A DNA stretch of 41,319 nucleotides from Gammaproteobacteria bacterium (lineage in GTDB: Bacteria > Pseudomonadota > Gammaproteobacteria > Acidiferrobacterales > Sulfurifustaceae), in the NCBI GenBank assembly GCA_004298065.1, contig SCRL01000021.1:1-41319 (forward strand), in the 5' to 3' direction. The notes below the pieces were generated by a model. The model saw only the letters and a list, made by a program, of their open reading frames with translations, ran no database searches and was not told the DNA's origin. A program made the position numbers and the translations under genes. Below, piece by piece: positions 8,538 to 17,739 of this stretch. The first letter of the stretch is position 1; each line of letters starts with the position of its first letter.

Positions 8538-9353
8538 TCAGCGGCCGAGCAGCACTTCGAGCACGAACTTGGTGCCGAAATAGCCAAGCACCAGCAGCGC
8601 GAAGCCCGCGAGCGTGAGCCGCACGGCCGGACGTCCGCGCCAGCCGAGCTTAAACCGGCCGAACAGCAATATGCCGTACACACCCCAGGCGAGCAGCGCG
8701 AGCACGATGTGGTGCGTGGGCTTGAACGGCCGGCCGAAGGTTTCTTCCGAGAAGAACACGCCGCTCACGACCGTCAGCGTCAGCAGCGCAAACCCGAGGC
8801 CGATGAGCTGGAACATCAGGTGCTCGGTGGTCTGCATCGGCGGCAGCATCCGCACCCAACCGCCGGGCTGGCGCGCGTGCAGGTGGCGCTCCTGGTAGAG
8901 CAGCAGCAGGCTCTGGACCGCGGCGAGGCACAATAACCCATAGGCGAGGATCGAGATCACGATGTGCGTCGTCTGAAAGCGCGATGCCGGCGCGATCGGC
9001 AGCACGCCCGGCCACAGCCATTCGGCGAGCAGGATCAGCCCCGCGAGCGGCATGATCAGGATGCCGAGGTAATCGACCGGTCGCAGGACGGACGCGAGGA
9101 TATAAAGAATCGCCACCACCCACGCGGCGAGCGAGAACGCCGTGGTGAGCGAGAGATTCAGGCCGCCGTCGATCTGGAGCGCCGGGTAGAGCATGGCCGC
9201 GTGCAGCGTGACCGCGCCGAGCCCGAGCGCGAGCACGCCGAAGCGCGCGCCGCGTGCGGCGTCGTCGTGGCCGCTTACGAGCCGCTGCGCCAGCAGCGCG
9301 CCGACGGCGACGTACAGGGCAAGAGCGAGGAAATTTATGACAGGATTGGTCAT
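8538..9353 (-). CDS. ypjD: YpjD-like inner-membrane protein of the CcsA/cytochrome c assembly family
   Basis: From the ATG at 9353 the product has 271 residues and eight or so hydrophobic segments. It matches the pattern of the YpjD/CcsA-like family (MTNPVINFLALALYV at the start; HIVISILAYGLLCLAAVQ and HHIVLALLAWGVYGILL further on). These proteins resemble the core of cytochrome c biogenesis protein CcsA, but their own function is not well established. The assignment rests on the fold-like pattern and on position: ypjD lies between ffh and corB in enteric bacteria, and here it lies divergent from the ffh strand and upstream of sulP and corB. The frame is open further upstream, but that extension is Arg/Cys-rich and looks non-coding. 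Nothing convincing was seen in the 68 bases to the divergent hydrolase gene. Confidence 0.85.
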   Translation of the reverse strand: MTNPVINFLALALYVAVGALLAQRLVSGHDDAARGARFGVLALGLGAVTLHAAMLYPALQIDGGLNLSLTTAFSLAAWVVAILYILASVLRPVDYLGILIMPLAGLILLAEWLWPGVLPIAPASRFQTTHIVISILAYGLLCLAAVQSLLLLYQERHLHARQPGGWVRMLPPMQTTEHLMFQLIGLGFALLTLTVVSGVFFSEETFGRPFKPTHHIVLALLAWGVYGILLFGRFKLGWRGRPAVRLTLAGFALLVLGYFGTKFVLEVLLGR

Positions 9354-9421
9354 AATGGCGCGCACAGCATCATGGCACAGCCGGGGCGGTCTTTGAAGGC
9401 CGCGGCGACACGGACATAACC

Positions 9422-10186
9422 ATGCGCATACGGGTTCTGGGATGCAGCGGCGGTATCGGCATTGGCCGGCGCACGACCTCACTGCTCCTCGACGACGACA
9501 TCCTGATCGACGCCGGCACCGGCGTCGGCGAGCTTGCGCTCGATGAGCTCAAACGCGTCGATCATGTGTTCCTCACGCACTCGCACCTCGATCACCTGGC
9601 GGCGCTGCCGTTCATGCTCGACACCGTCGGCGCCAGTCGCAGCCGACCGGTGATACTGCACGCCCAGCCGGTGACCCTGGCGGCATTTGAGGCGCATATC
9701 TTTAATAATGTTATCTGGCCGGACTTCACCCGCATCCCGACGCCGGAAAAGCCGTTCCTCAACTACGAGCCACTACCGGTGGGCAGCGAAGCCTCGCTCG
9801 GTCGTCGGCGGATACGTAGCGTGCCGGTGAAACACGCGGTGCCGGCGGTGGGCTATCTCGTGAGCGGGCCGGGTGGCAGCATCGCTTTCAGCGGCGACAT
9901 GACCGCGAACGACGATTTCTGGCAGGCGCTCAACGCCTGTGCTGACCTGAAACACGTCATCGTCGAGACCAGCTTCCTTGACGCCGACGAGGAACTGGCG
10001 CGTGTTTCGCGCCACCTGTGCCCGTCGATGCTGGCCGGTGAGTTGCGCAAGCTCAAGCCCGGTCCGCAGGTGCACATCACTCACCTGCAGCCCGGTTACG
10101 AAGACGGGATCATGGCCGAGATCGCGCGCCACCTTCCGGACAACACGCCCCGGCGCCTGATGCATGGGGAAGTCATTGAAATATGA
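9422..10186 (+). CDS. Metallo-beta-lactamase-fold hydrolase, cyclic-nucleotide phosphodiesterase-like
   Basis: The 254-residue protein starts MRIRVLGCSGGIG and carries the metal-binding signature THSHLDHLAALPF (HxHxDH) near residue 60. Later come a histidine in VKHAVPAVGY, an aspartate in AFSGDMT and THLQPG near the C-terminus. Together these give the complete binuclear-metal ligand set of the family. The stretch NNVIWPDFTRIP resembles class II 3',5'-cyclic-nucleotide phosphodiesterases, so hydrolysis of a cyclic nucleotide is the best guess. tRNase Z-like or other phosphodiesterase roles are not excluded. It is probably cytoplasmic, as no signal peptide is visible. It is divergent from ypjD and upstream of ffh, from which it is separated by the repeat element at 10190-10285. 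Confidence 0.82.
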   Translation: MRIRVLGCSGGIGIGRRTTSLLLDDDILIDAGTGVGELALDELKRVDHVFLTHSHLDHLAALPFMLDTVGASRSRPVILHAQPVTLAAFEAHIFNNVIWPDFTRIPTPEKPFLNYEPLPVGSEASLGRRRIRSVPVKHAVPAVGYLVSGPGGSIAFSGDMTANDDFWQALNACADLKHVIVETSFLDADEELARVSRHLCPSMLAGELRKLKPGPQVHITHLQPGYEDGIMAEIARHLPDNTPRRLMHGEVIEI

Positions 10187-10189
10187 ATT

Positions 10190-10285
10190 CACAGGATTAA
10201 CAGGATTTCTCAGGATTTACAGGATTAAGGCAAAAGCTTTTTTGGTTTTAATCTTGTTAATCCTTTTTAATCCTGTTAATCCTGT
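10190..10285. repeat. Inverted array of short CAGGATTAA-type repeats between the hydrolase gene and ffh
   Basis: Four copies of a roughly 10-base unit (CAGGATTAA, CAGGATTT) run from 10191 to about 10228. The complementary units (TTAATCCTG) run from about 10248 to 10285. Between them is the palindrome AAAAGCTTTT at 10232-10241 followed by more T residues. The arms can fold into one long imperfect hairpin. From general knowledge, similar AT-rich tandem elements are scattered in intergenic regions of many environmental bacteria. It may act as a terminator for the upstream gene, but it is more likely a dispersed repeat. Confidence 0.8.
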
Positions 10286-10312
10286 CCAATTTCGTCGCTA
10301 AGTACTTTCAAA

Positions 10313-11665
<1,353 letters not shown>

Positions 11666-11736
11666 CAAAACAGGGTTGCACCGCGGTGCGATTCGGCGTT
11701 AACGTAGGACGCCGTGGTAACCAGAATATTCTGTCC

Positions 11737-12228
11737 ATGAATAAAACAGGAATGAAAACCAAATCCAAAGCCGGTCACGCTCCCGCCACGAAACACCTGC
11801 CGGAGCGGCGTGCGGGTAGCCGCGACATGGTGCGCAAGCTCATGGACGAGCGCACCGAGATGCTTTCGCTCTATTGCCGGCTCGCGGGGGTCGACACCGC
11901 CAAGAACGGTCGCCGCCACGCCCCGACCGCGGAGTTGTTGCAGAACTTCTGTCAGGTGATGGTGGACTATCTCGCCGCCGGCCACTTCTCGCTGTACGAG
12001 CGCATGACCAACGGCAACGAACGGCGCCAAAGCCTGGCGGCACTGTCGGAACAGGTTTATCCCAAGATCGCCGACACCACCCAGGCGGCGCTCGACTTCA
12101 ACGACAAGTACGACGGCAAGAATGGTCTTGAGTTGTCCATGGCCTTTGATAATGACCTCAACCGGCTGGGCGAGGTGCTCGCGAGCCGCATCGAGATGGA
12201 AGACAAGCTGCTGAAGCTGGTCTGCTGA
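11737..12228 (+). CDS. rsd: Rsd/AlgQ family anti-sigma-70 regulator
   Basis: From the ATG at 11737 the product has 163 residues, the usual size for the Rsd/AlgQ family. Diagnostic stretches are RDMVRKLMDERTEMLSLYCR, FCQVMVDYLAAGHFSLYERM and ALDFNDKYDG. In E. coli, Rsd sequesters the housekeeping sigma factor in stationary phase, and in Pseudomonas AlgQ has a related regulatory role. The N-terminal 25 residues are basic and variable. ATG codons at 11752 and, less likely, 11686 are alternative starts, and none has an ideally spaced ribosome site. It lies downstream of ffh on the same strand and converges on moaA across the CACAGAG-type inverted repeat. Confidence 0.86.
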   Translation: MNKTGMKTKSKAGHAPATKHLPERRAGSRDMVRKLMDERTEMLSLYCRLAGVDTAKNGRRHAPTAELLQNFCQVMVDYLAAGHFSLYERMTNGNERRQSLAALSEQVYPKIADTTQAALDFNDKYDGKNGLELSMAFDNDLNRLGEVLASRIEMEDKLLKLVC

Positions 12229-12247
12229 ATCTAAAAAACAATCGTTC

Positions 12248-12330
12248 ACCACAGAGCACACAGAGACCACAGAGGTGCCTCTGTTAACTCTCCTATACTT
12301 CCTCTCTGTGCCCTCTGTGTTCTCTGTGGT
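12248..12330. repeat. CACAGAG-type inverted repeat between convergent rsd and moaA
   Basis: The left arm (12248-12275) repeats ACCACAGAG / ACACAGAG / ACCACAGAG. The right arm (12301-12330) is its near-complement (CCTCTCTGTG, CCTCTGTG, TTCTCTGTGGT). A loop of about 25 bases separates them. The element exactly fills the gap between two convergent genes, so it could serve as a two-way terminator. Its repeated 8-10-base units also make it look like a dispersed intergenic element. Confidence 0.8.
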
Positions 12331-12346
12331 TAAGAGTTCGTAAAAC

Positions 12347-13333
12347 TTAACCACCCGTGCGCGCCATGAAGCGCACGATCTTCGCCGGCTGCTCCCGGAA
12401 CTCGTGACGTTCCGGCTTTCGCGCCACCGCCTCCCGGATCGCATGTATCAGATCTTCTTCCGCTGCGCCCGCGCGCAGTAACGGCCGCAATTCCAGCTTG
12501 TCGTCCTGCCCGAGGCAGAGATAGAGCGTGCCGTCGGCGGCGAGGCGCACGCGGTTGCAGGTGGCGCAGAAGTGCTGCGACATCGGTGTGATGAAGCCTA
12601 TCTTCAGATCCGTGCCCGCCACCTGTACGTAGCGCGCGGGGCCGCCGCCCGGCATGACCGATGGCAACAGCTCGAATTTTTCCGCCAGCCGTCGCCGAAC
12701 CTCCTGCAAATCGAGATAGTGTCCGGTAGCGGTGCGGCCGGTGTCGCCCACCGGCATGGTCTCGATCAGTCGCAGCGCGAAGCCGTGTTCGAGGCAGAAG
12801 CACACCATATCCTCGATCTCGTCTTCGTTCGTCTCGCGCATCACCACCATATTGAGCTTGATGGGCGCGAAGCCGGCAGCCTTGGCGGCCATCAGGCCGT
12901 TCAACACCTTGTCGAGATGGCCGCCGCCGGTGATGGCGGCGAAGCGCTCGGGCTTGAGCGAGTCGAGGCTGACGTTGAGCCGGCGCACGCCGGCATGAAA
13001 CAGCGCGTCCGCGTGTCGCTTGAGCTGAACGGCATTGGTAGAAAGCGACAGGTCTTCGATGCCGGGAATGGCAGCCAGGCGCGCGGCGAGTTCGGGCAGG
13101 TCACGGCGCGTGAGCGGCTCGCCGCCGGTCAGGCGCACGCGCCGCACGCCGAGCGCGGCGAACGCGCGCATCACGCGCTCGATCTCGTCGAACGTGAGCC
13201 ACGCCGCCGGTTCCTGGAAATCGTGGAAGCCTTCGGGCAGGCAGTAAGTGCAGCGCAGGTCGCAGCGGTCGGTGACCGATAGCCGGACGTATTCGATCGT
13301 GCGCTGGAACGGGTCGGTGAGTCGCGCCGTCAT
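12347..13333 (-). CDS. moaA: GTP 3',8-cyclase MoaA (molybdenum cofactor synthesis)
   Basis: This 328-residue radical SAM enzyme converts GTP to the cyclic precursor of pyranopterin monophosphate, the first step of molybdopterin synthesis. Cys24, Cys28 and Cys31 (RCDLRCTYC) bind the SAM-linked 4Fe4S cluster. RLTGGEPLTR follows. The C-terminal cluster ligands are in HFCATCNRVRLAADGTLYLC. The protein ends in GlyGly, as MoaA normally does and as its partner MoaC-type chemistry requires. The ATG at 13333 has GGAG six bases upstream and a TATAGT just before that, a possible -10 box. Its position after nirBD suggests a role in supplying cofactor for an assimilatory nitrate reductase, but no such reductase is in the window. 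The 140-base gap to nirD shows nothing further. Confidence 0.97.
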   Translation of the reverse strand: MTARLTDPFQRTIEYVRLSVTDRCDLRCTYCLPEGFHDFQEPAAWLTFDEIERVMRAFAALGVRRVRLTGGEPLTRRDLPELAARLAAIPGIEDLSLSTNAVQLKRHADALFHAGVRRLNVSLDSLKPERFAAITGGGHLDKVLNGLMAAKAAGFAPIKLNMVVMRETNEDEIEDMVCFCLEHGFALRLIETMPVGDTGRTATGHYLDLQEVRRRLAEKFELLPSVMPGGGPARYVQVAGTDLKIGFITPMSQHFCATCNRVRLAADGTLYLCLGQDDKLELRPLLRAGAAEEDLIHAIREAVARKPERHEFREQPAKIVRFMARTGG

Positions 13334-13473
13334 GGTTCTCCACTATACGGCAGGCGCGGTGTACGTTACATGACACGGCCTGTGTGGATTTGGAGCGCCG
13401 CGCAGGTAATGAGTTCCGCTGTGCAGAATGCCCGAGTGCCGCAAAGCACAAAGATGTGCGAGAGCGGCCCGAT

Positions 13474-13830
13474 TCAGCCGGTGGCGCAGGCGGGCGCACG
13501 CGCCGCGACCTTGAGCGACAGGAACACGCGCCCATCGAGCACCTTGACCGGGTAACTCGCCGCGCAGCCCTCGTCCGGAGCGACCGCGAGGCCGGTGTCG
13601 AGGTGAATCTTCCAGTCGTGCAGCGGGCAGGCGACGCGCTTGCCGTGCACGATGCCCTGCGACAGCGGGCCGCCCTTGTGCGGGCAGCGGTCGGCGAGCG
13701 CGAATACCTCGTCGTCCTGCGTGCGGAACACCGCGATGTCGCCCTCGGGCGCGCGCACGACGCGTGCGCCTTGGCGGGGAATGTCTTCGATCCTGCCGAT
13801 TTCTATCCAGTCGATCATCGAATCAACCAT
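13474..13830 (-). CDS. nirD: Nitrite reductase (NADH) small subunit NirD, Rieske-type
   Basis: The 118-residue protein has Rieske 2Fe2S ligands in CPHKGGPLSQG and CPLHDWKIHLDTG (Cys-x-His ... Cys-x-x-His). This is the NirD pattern, and the length is typical. It forms the small subunit of cytoplasmic NADH-dependent nitrite reductase with NirB. Its ATG at 13830 lies six bases after the nirB stop codon, so the pair is co-transcribed and likely translationally coupled. The C-terminus ends after CATG without anything unusual. Confidence 0.95.
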   Translation of the reverse strand: MVDSMIDWIEIGRIEDIPRQGARVVRAPEGDIAVFRTQDDEVFALADRCPHKGGPLSQGIVHGKRVACPLHDWKIHLDTGLAVAPDEGCAASYPVKVLDGRVFLSLKVAARAPACATG

Positions 13831-13836
13831 CGTTTG

Positions 13837-16275
13837 TCAGGCAATCTGTTTCAGCGGAATGAATTCGTGCTTGTCCACGCCCTGCGCGCGCCGCGCCCAG
13901 GGGTCCACCTGCGAGAAACGCTGCGCGTAGTAGAAGCGCTCCGCGAGCGCCTTGCGGCCGGGTGCGTCCTCGGCCAGTTTTTGCTTTACGTACGCCAGGC
14001 CGACACGCTCGACCCACGGCGCGGTGCGTTCGAGGTAATGCGCCTCTTCGCGGTAGAGCTGCAGGAACGCGGCGCAGTATTCGAGCACGTCTTCCGGCGT
14101 CTTCACCGCGCACAGGAAATCGGTGGCGCGCACCTTGACGCCGCCGTTGCCGCCGACGTGCAGTTCGTAGCCGGAATCCACGCACACCACGCCGAAATCC
14201 TTGATCGTGGCCTCGGCGCAGTTGCGCGGGCAGCCGGAGACCGCCAGCTTCACCTTGTGCGGCATCCACGCGCCCCAGGCCATCTTCTCCAGCTCGATGC
14301 CCATGGTGGTCGAATCCTGCGTGCCGAAACGGCACCAGTTCTGGCCGACGCAGGTCTTCACCGTGCGGATCGCCTTGCCGTAGGCGTGGCCCGAGACGAA
14401 GCCGGCCTTGGACAGATCGCCCCAGATGGCGGGCAGGACTTCTTTCTTCACGCCCAGGAAATCGACGCGCTGGCCGCCGGTGATATGCACCGTCGGCACC
14501 TTGTAACGTTCGGCGATTTCAGCGAGCGAGCGCAATTCCGCCGGCGTCGTTTCGCCGCCCCAGATACGCGGGATGACCGAATAGGTGCCGTCTTTCTGGA
14601 TGTTCGCGTGCACGCGCTCGTTGATGAAGCGCGACTGATTGTCGTCCACGTATTCGCCCGGCCAGGCGGTGAGCAGGTAGAAATTCAGCGCCGGGCGGCA
14701 TTTGTTGCAGCCGTCGGCGGTTTTCCAGCCGAGACCCCGGAACACGTCCGGGATGGTCTTGAGCTTCTGCCCGACGATCGCCGTGCGTATCTCGTCGTGC
14801 GTGTGTTCGGTGCAGGGGCAGAGCGGCTTCTTTTTCGTCGCGGTCGAGTAATCGCCGCCCATGGTCGAGGCCAGCAGCGCCTCCACCAGACCGGTGCACG
14901 AGCCGCAGGAGGACGAGGCCTTGGTGTGGGCGCGCACGTCCTCGAGCGTGAACAGTTTCTTGTCGGCGATGGCCTTGACGATCGTGCCCTTGCACACGCC
15001 GTTGCAGCCGCAGATTTCGGCGTTGTCCGGCATGGCCGCCACGCGCGTCTTGATGTCGCCGTGGCCGGCGTTGCCCAGGTGCGCCTGGCCGTAAAGCAGG
15101 CGCGGTCGCAGGTCGGTGACATCTGTGCCGTCGCGCATCAGCTGGAAATACCAGGCGCCGTCCACGGTGTCGCCATAGAGCACGGCGCCGTGCAGGCGGT
15201 TGTTGGCGAGCACCAGTTTCTTGTAAATACCGGCGCTGGCGTCCTGCATCACCAGTTCTTCGGTGGTGTCGTTGCCGGTGAAGTCGCCGGCCGAGAACAG
15301 GTCAATGCCGGTGACCTTGAGCTTGGTCGAGGTCATCGAGCCTTCGTAGCGGCCGATGCCGATGCGGGCCAGGTGGTTGGCGCAGACCTTGGCCTGCTCG
15401 AACAGCGGCGCCACCAGCCCGTAGACCTGGCCGCGGTGTTGCACGCACTCGCCGATGGCGTACACGCGCGGATCGTACGATTGCATCGTGTCGTTCACCA
15501 CGACGCCACGCTCGCAATAAAGCCCGGCGGATTTCGCAAGCGTAACGTTCGGGCGGATGCCGACCGCCATGACCACGAGATCGGCGGTGAGCTCGCGCCC
15601 ATCCTCGAGCAGTACACCCTGCACGCGGCCCTTGCCGATGATTTCCTTCGTCTGGCCCTTGAGGACGAATTGCAGTCCGCGCGCCTCGAGCTCTTTCCTC
15701 AGCATGCGCGCCGCCGCGGTGTCGAGCTGGCGCTCCATGAGCGTCTCCGGCAGGTGCACTACCGTGACCTTCATGCCCTGTTTCATGAGCCCATTGGCGG
15801 CCTCGAGTCCCAGGAGCCCGCCGCCGATCACCACCGCGTGCTGGTAGGTGCGGCTGGCTTCGAGCATGGCCTCGACGTCGGCCATGTCGCGAAACGCGAT
15901 GACCCCGGGCAAGGTCGCGCCCGGTACCGGCAGCATGAACGGCGTCGAGCCGGTGGCGAGTAGCAGACGGTCGTACGTCGCCTCCGTTCCGTCTTTGGCG
16001 ACGACCTTGCGCGCTGCCCGGTCGATCCTCACCACTTCCTTGTTTGTGTGTAGCGCGATGCCGTTCTCGGCATACCAGGCTTCGCTGTTCAGCACGATGT
16101 CGTCGAACTTTTTCTCGCCGGCCAGTACCGGTGAGAGCAGGATGCGGTTGTAATTCACCCGCGGTTCGGCCCCGAACACGGTAATGGCGTATCGGTCCGG
16201 GGCGAGCTTCAACAGCTCCTCCACGGTGCGCATGCCGGCCATGCCATTGCCGACGACAACCAGTCTCTCCTTCAC
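13837..16275 (-). CDS. nirB: Assimilatory nitrite reductase (NADH) large subunit NirB
   Basis: The 812-residue cytoplasmic enzyme reduces nitrite to ammonia. The N-terminal 290 residues form an FAD/NADH-binding module (VVVGNGMAGMRTVEELLKL, VVIGGGLLGLEAANGL). BFD-like 2Fe2S motifs follow (CGCNGVCKGTIVKAI, CGSCTGLVEALL). The siroheme/4Fe4S domain has CVGQNWCRFG and CPRNCAEATIKDFGVV (Cys-x5-Cys ... Cys-x3-Cys, near residues 641-684). The length is slightly under the usual 830-850, but no domain is missing. The start is a GTG at 16275 with GGAG eight bases upstream. The 207 bases before it hold several inverted repeats that may form a regulatory leader, described separately. It forms an operon with nirD. 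Confidence 0.97.
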   Translation of the reverse strand: MKERLVVVGNGMAGMRTVEELLKLAPDRYAITVFGAEPRVNYNRILLSPVLAGEKKFDDIVLNSEAWYAENGIALHTNKEVVRIDRAARKVVAKDGTEATYDRLLLATGSTPFMLPVPGATLPGVIAFRDMADVEAMLEASRTYQHAVVIGGGLLGLEAANGLMKQGMKVTVVHLPETLMERQLDTAAARMLRKELEARGLQFVLKGQTKEIIGKGRVQGVLLEDGRELTADLVVMAVGIRPNVTLAKSAGLYCERGVVVNDTMQSYDPRVYAIGECVQHRGQVYGLVAPLFEQAKVCANHLARIGIGRYEGSMTSTKLKVTGIDLFSAGDFTGNDTTEELVMQDASAGIYKKLVLANNRLHGAVLYGDTVDGAWYFQLMRDGTDVTDLRPRLLYGQAHLGNAGHGDIKTRVAAMPDNAEICGCNGVCKGTIVKAIADKKLFTLEDVRAHTKASSSCGSCTGLVEALLASTMGGDYSTATKKKPLCPCTEHTHDEIRTAIVGQKLKTIPDVFRGLGWKTADGCNKCRPALNFYLLTAWPGEYVDDNQSRFINERVHANIQKDGTYSVIPRIWGGETTPAELRSLAEIAERYKVPTVHITGGQRVDFLGVKKEVLPAIWGDLSKAGFVSGHAYGKAIRTVKTCVGQNWCRFGTQDSTTMGIELEKMAWGAWMPHKVKLAVSGCPRNCAEATIKDFGVVCVDSGYELHVGGNGGVKVRATDFLCAVKTPEDVLEYCAAFLQLYREEAHYLERTAPWVERVGLAYVKQKLAEDAPGRKALAERFYYAQRFSQVDPWARRAQGVDKHEFIPLKQIA

Positions 16276-16301
16276 AGCCAGATCTCCGTACGTGCGGATT
16301 C

Positions 16302-16439
16302 GTTGCTTTCCCTCAGCAACCGGCGTGCCAGTCGTGATGGTTTGTATGTCGTTGAATAAAAAGGGATGCGCTACAGGGGAAGGCTATGCCCCCGCGCGGG
16401 GCGCACTAAGCCGGTGCGAGCACCGTGCACCTGCACGGT
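16302..16439 (-). promoter_or_regulatory. Hairpin-rich region upstream of nirB, possible leader
   Basis: Between the tag terminator and the nirB start there are four perfect inverted repeats. ACCGTGCA/TGCACGGT is at 16422-16439. CGGTGC/GCACCG is at 16412-16425 and shares bases with the first, so the two cannot form together. CCCCGC/GCGGGG is at 16390-16401. GTTGCT/AGCAAC around a 7-base loop is at 16302-16320, close to the GTG. Nitrate/nitrite assimilation operons are often controlled in their leader, so attenuation is plausible, but I could not identify the promoter or a known protein-binding loop. Confidence 0.4.
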
Positions 16440-16446
16440 TTTAGTC

Positions 16447-16464
16447 AAAAACCCAACGTTTGGG
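16447..16464 (-). terminator. Rho-independent terminator downstream of tag
   Basis: On the minus strand CCCAA-ACG-TTGGG is followed directly by TTTTT. It lies about 20 bases after the tag stop codon. The stem is short (5 base pairs), but the U run and position fit an intrinsic terminator that separates the OYE-tetR-tag operon from nirB. Confidence 0.6.
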
Positions 16465-16482
16465 GCATATATTCTTGGCGTC

Positions 16483-17103
16483 TCAAATTGTTAGTCCCGG
16501 CCGCCTGAAGCTTTTGCGCGCGCGCTCGACTTTTGCCCTGATCACGCAGCCTTCGACATGATCGTTGATCAGCCCCATCGCTTGCATGAAGGCATACACC
16601 GTTGTAGGGCCGACGAACTTCCAACCGAGCTTCTTCAGGTCTTTCGAGAGGGCGCTTGCCTCCGCCGAGGTCGAGACGGTTTGCGGTTTCGCGAGTCGCT
16701 TCGCGTCCGGTTCGTAGCGCCAGACGAAGGCAGCCAGTGAGCCTTCCCGTTTGATCAGTTCCCGTGCCTGCCGCGCGTTATGGATGACCGCCTCGATTTT
16801 ACCGTGATGGCGGACGATTCCTTCGTCCTTGAGCAGGCGCCTGACATCGTGCTCCGTGAAGCGCGCTATCCTGCCGAAATCGAAATCGTGGAACGCGACG
16901 CGGAAATTCTCGCGCTTGGCGAGAATGGTGCGCCAGCTCAACCCAGACTGGAAACCCTCCAGACTCAATTTCTCGAACAGACGACGATCATCGTTGACCG
17001 GGAAGCCCCATTCGGCATCGTGATAAGCCAGAAACTCCGGTGCGGCTGCGCACCAGCGGCAGCGTGATTTACCATCTGGACCCAGGATCGTCGCCGTGCT
17101 CAT
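16483..17103 (-). CDS. tag: DNA-3-methyladenine glycosylase I (Tag)
   Basis: The 206-residue enzyme removes 3-methyladenine from alkylated DNA, opening base-excision repair. The N-terminal CRWC and the histidine in AYHDAEWGFPVNDDRRLFE are typical of Tag. With the C-terminal histidine and cysteine in NDHVEGCVIR they give the zinc-ligand set. EGFQSGLSWRTILAKRENFR and PTTVYAFMQAMGLINDH are also family signatures. A strong ribosome site (GGGAGGAGG) precedes the ATG at 17103, and the gene begins 17 bases after the TetR-type regulator stop codon. It is therefore probably the third gene of that operon, linking DNA repair with an electrophile-reducing enzyme. A terminator lies just downstream. Confidence 0.96.
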   Translation of the reverse strand: MSTATILGPDGKSRCRWCAAAPEFLAYHDAEWGFPVNDDRRLFEKLSLEGFQSGLSWRTILAKRENFRVAFHDFDFGRIARFTEHDVRRLLKDEGIVRHHGKIEAVIHNARQARELIKREGSLAAFVWRYEPDAKRLAKPQTVSTSAEASALSKDLKKLGWKFVGPTTVYAFMQAMGLINDHVEGCVIRAKVERARKSFRRPGLTI

Positions 17104-17120
17104 GGTTGCCTCCTCCCGCC

Positions 17121-17705
17121 CTAGCGTCTCACGCGTTGATTCGCCGCATGTCCATCGAGCCAGTCGTCCATTTGTTTTACTTCCTGCTTGATGAATTTCT
17201 CGTCGTGAAAGGCGCTTGCCAGCGTGGCGACACCCTGGCTACGCGCGAGAAGATGCATCGCCAGCGCGTCGGCATCGCTCTTCCGGCCGAGCAACTCGAA
17301 TTGCCTGCGCAACCAGGTCCGAAACAGCGTAAACAGTCTGTTGGCCTCGCCTTGCGAGGGATGATTCAGCTTCGCAAGTTCGCTGCACAGCGTGCCCACC
17401 GGGCAGCCATAGCGTTTTATGTCGGCCCGGTTGGCGATCAGGATACGGATGAAGCTGCGGATGCGATCCGCGGGTTGTTTCCCCTCGATTTCCCACTGAT
17501 CCAGCATCTTCCGGGTGTTCGCCAGACGCACCTCGATGACGGCATCCAGGATTTCGTCCTTGGATTTGAAGTGATAATAAAAATTGCCGCGCGAGATTTG
17601 CACGGCATCGGCAATGTCCGAGAACGAGGTGTGCTCATAACCCCGCTGATAGAACAACCGATCGGCGGCTTCAACGATACGATCGAGAGTGGCCTTGTCG
17701 TTCAT
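17121..17705 (-). CDS. TetR family transcriptional repressor, likely controlling the adjacent Old Yellow Enzyme
   Basis: From the ATG at 17705 the product has 194 residues. The start is fixed by GAGGAGAT at good spacing, even though the frame is open further upstream. The helix-turn-helix domain is typical of TetR proteins (RIVEAADRLFYQRGYEHTSFSDIADAV, then QISRGNFYYHFKSKDEIL). The C-terminal ligand domain contains a cysteine in RYGCPVGTLC, the region where related regulators of reductase genes (for example NemR) sense electrophiles or bleach through cysteine. It starts 35 bases after the Old Yellow Enzyme gene on the same strand. The best guess is that it binds the two TAGGAC-type palindromes in the promoter of that gene and so represses its own operon. 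Confidence 0.88.
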   Translation of the reverse strand: MNDKATLDRIVEAADRLFYQRGYEHTSFSDIADAVQISRGNFYYHFKSKDEILDAVIEVRLANTRKMLDQWEIEGKQPADRIRSFIRILIANRADIKRYGCPVGTLCSELAKLNHPSQGEANRLFTLFRTWLRRQFELLGRKSDADALAMHLLARSQGVATLASAFHDEKFIKQEVKQMDDWLDGHAANQRVRR

Positions 17706-17739
17706 GAAAACATCTCCTCGGTCAAGCGCGCCTCTGGAG

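Noticed and set aside
6494-8617. 707-codon plus-strand open frame opposite the SulP gene
   Set aside because: Repetitive Arg/Glu/Asp/His composition without motifs; the SulP reading is supported along its whole length.
9354-9421. 4.5S RNA or tRNA gene near ffh
   Set aside because: The gap is too short and no cloverleaf or SRP RNA tetraloop was found here or in the other gaps.
13384-15963. 859-codon open frame on the plus strand opposite nirB and nirD
   Set aside because: No domain or motif; it mirrors the codon pattern of nirB.
16302-16439. NasR/ANTAR-type tandem hairpin leader for nirB
   Set aside because: The hairpin loops are not the hexaloops with A and G at the required positions, and no ANTAR regulator gene is nearby; kept only as unspecified leader structure.
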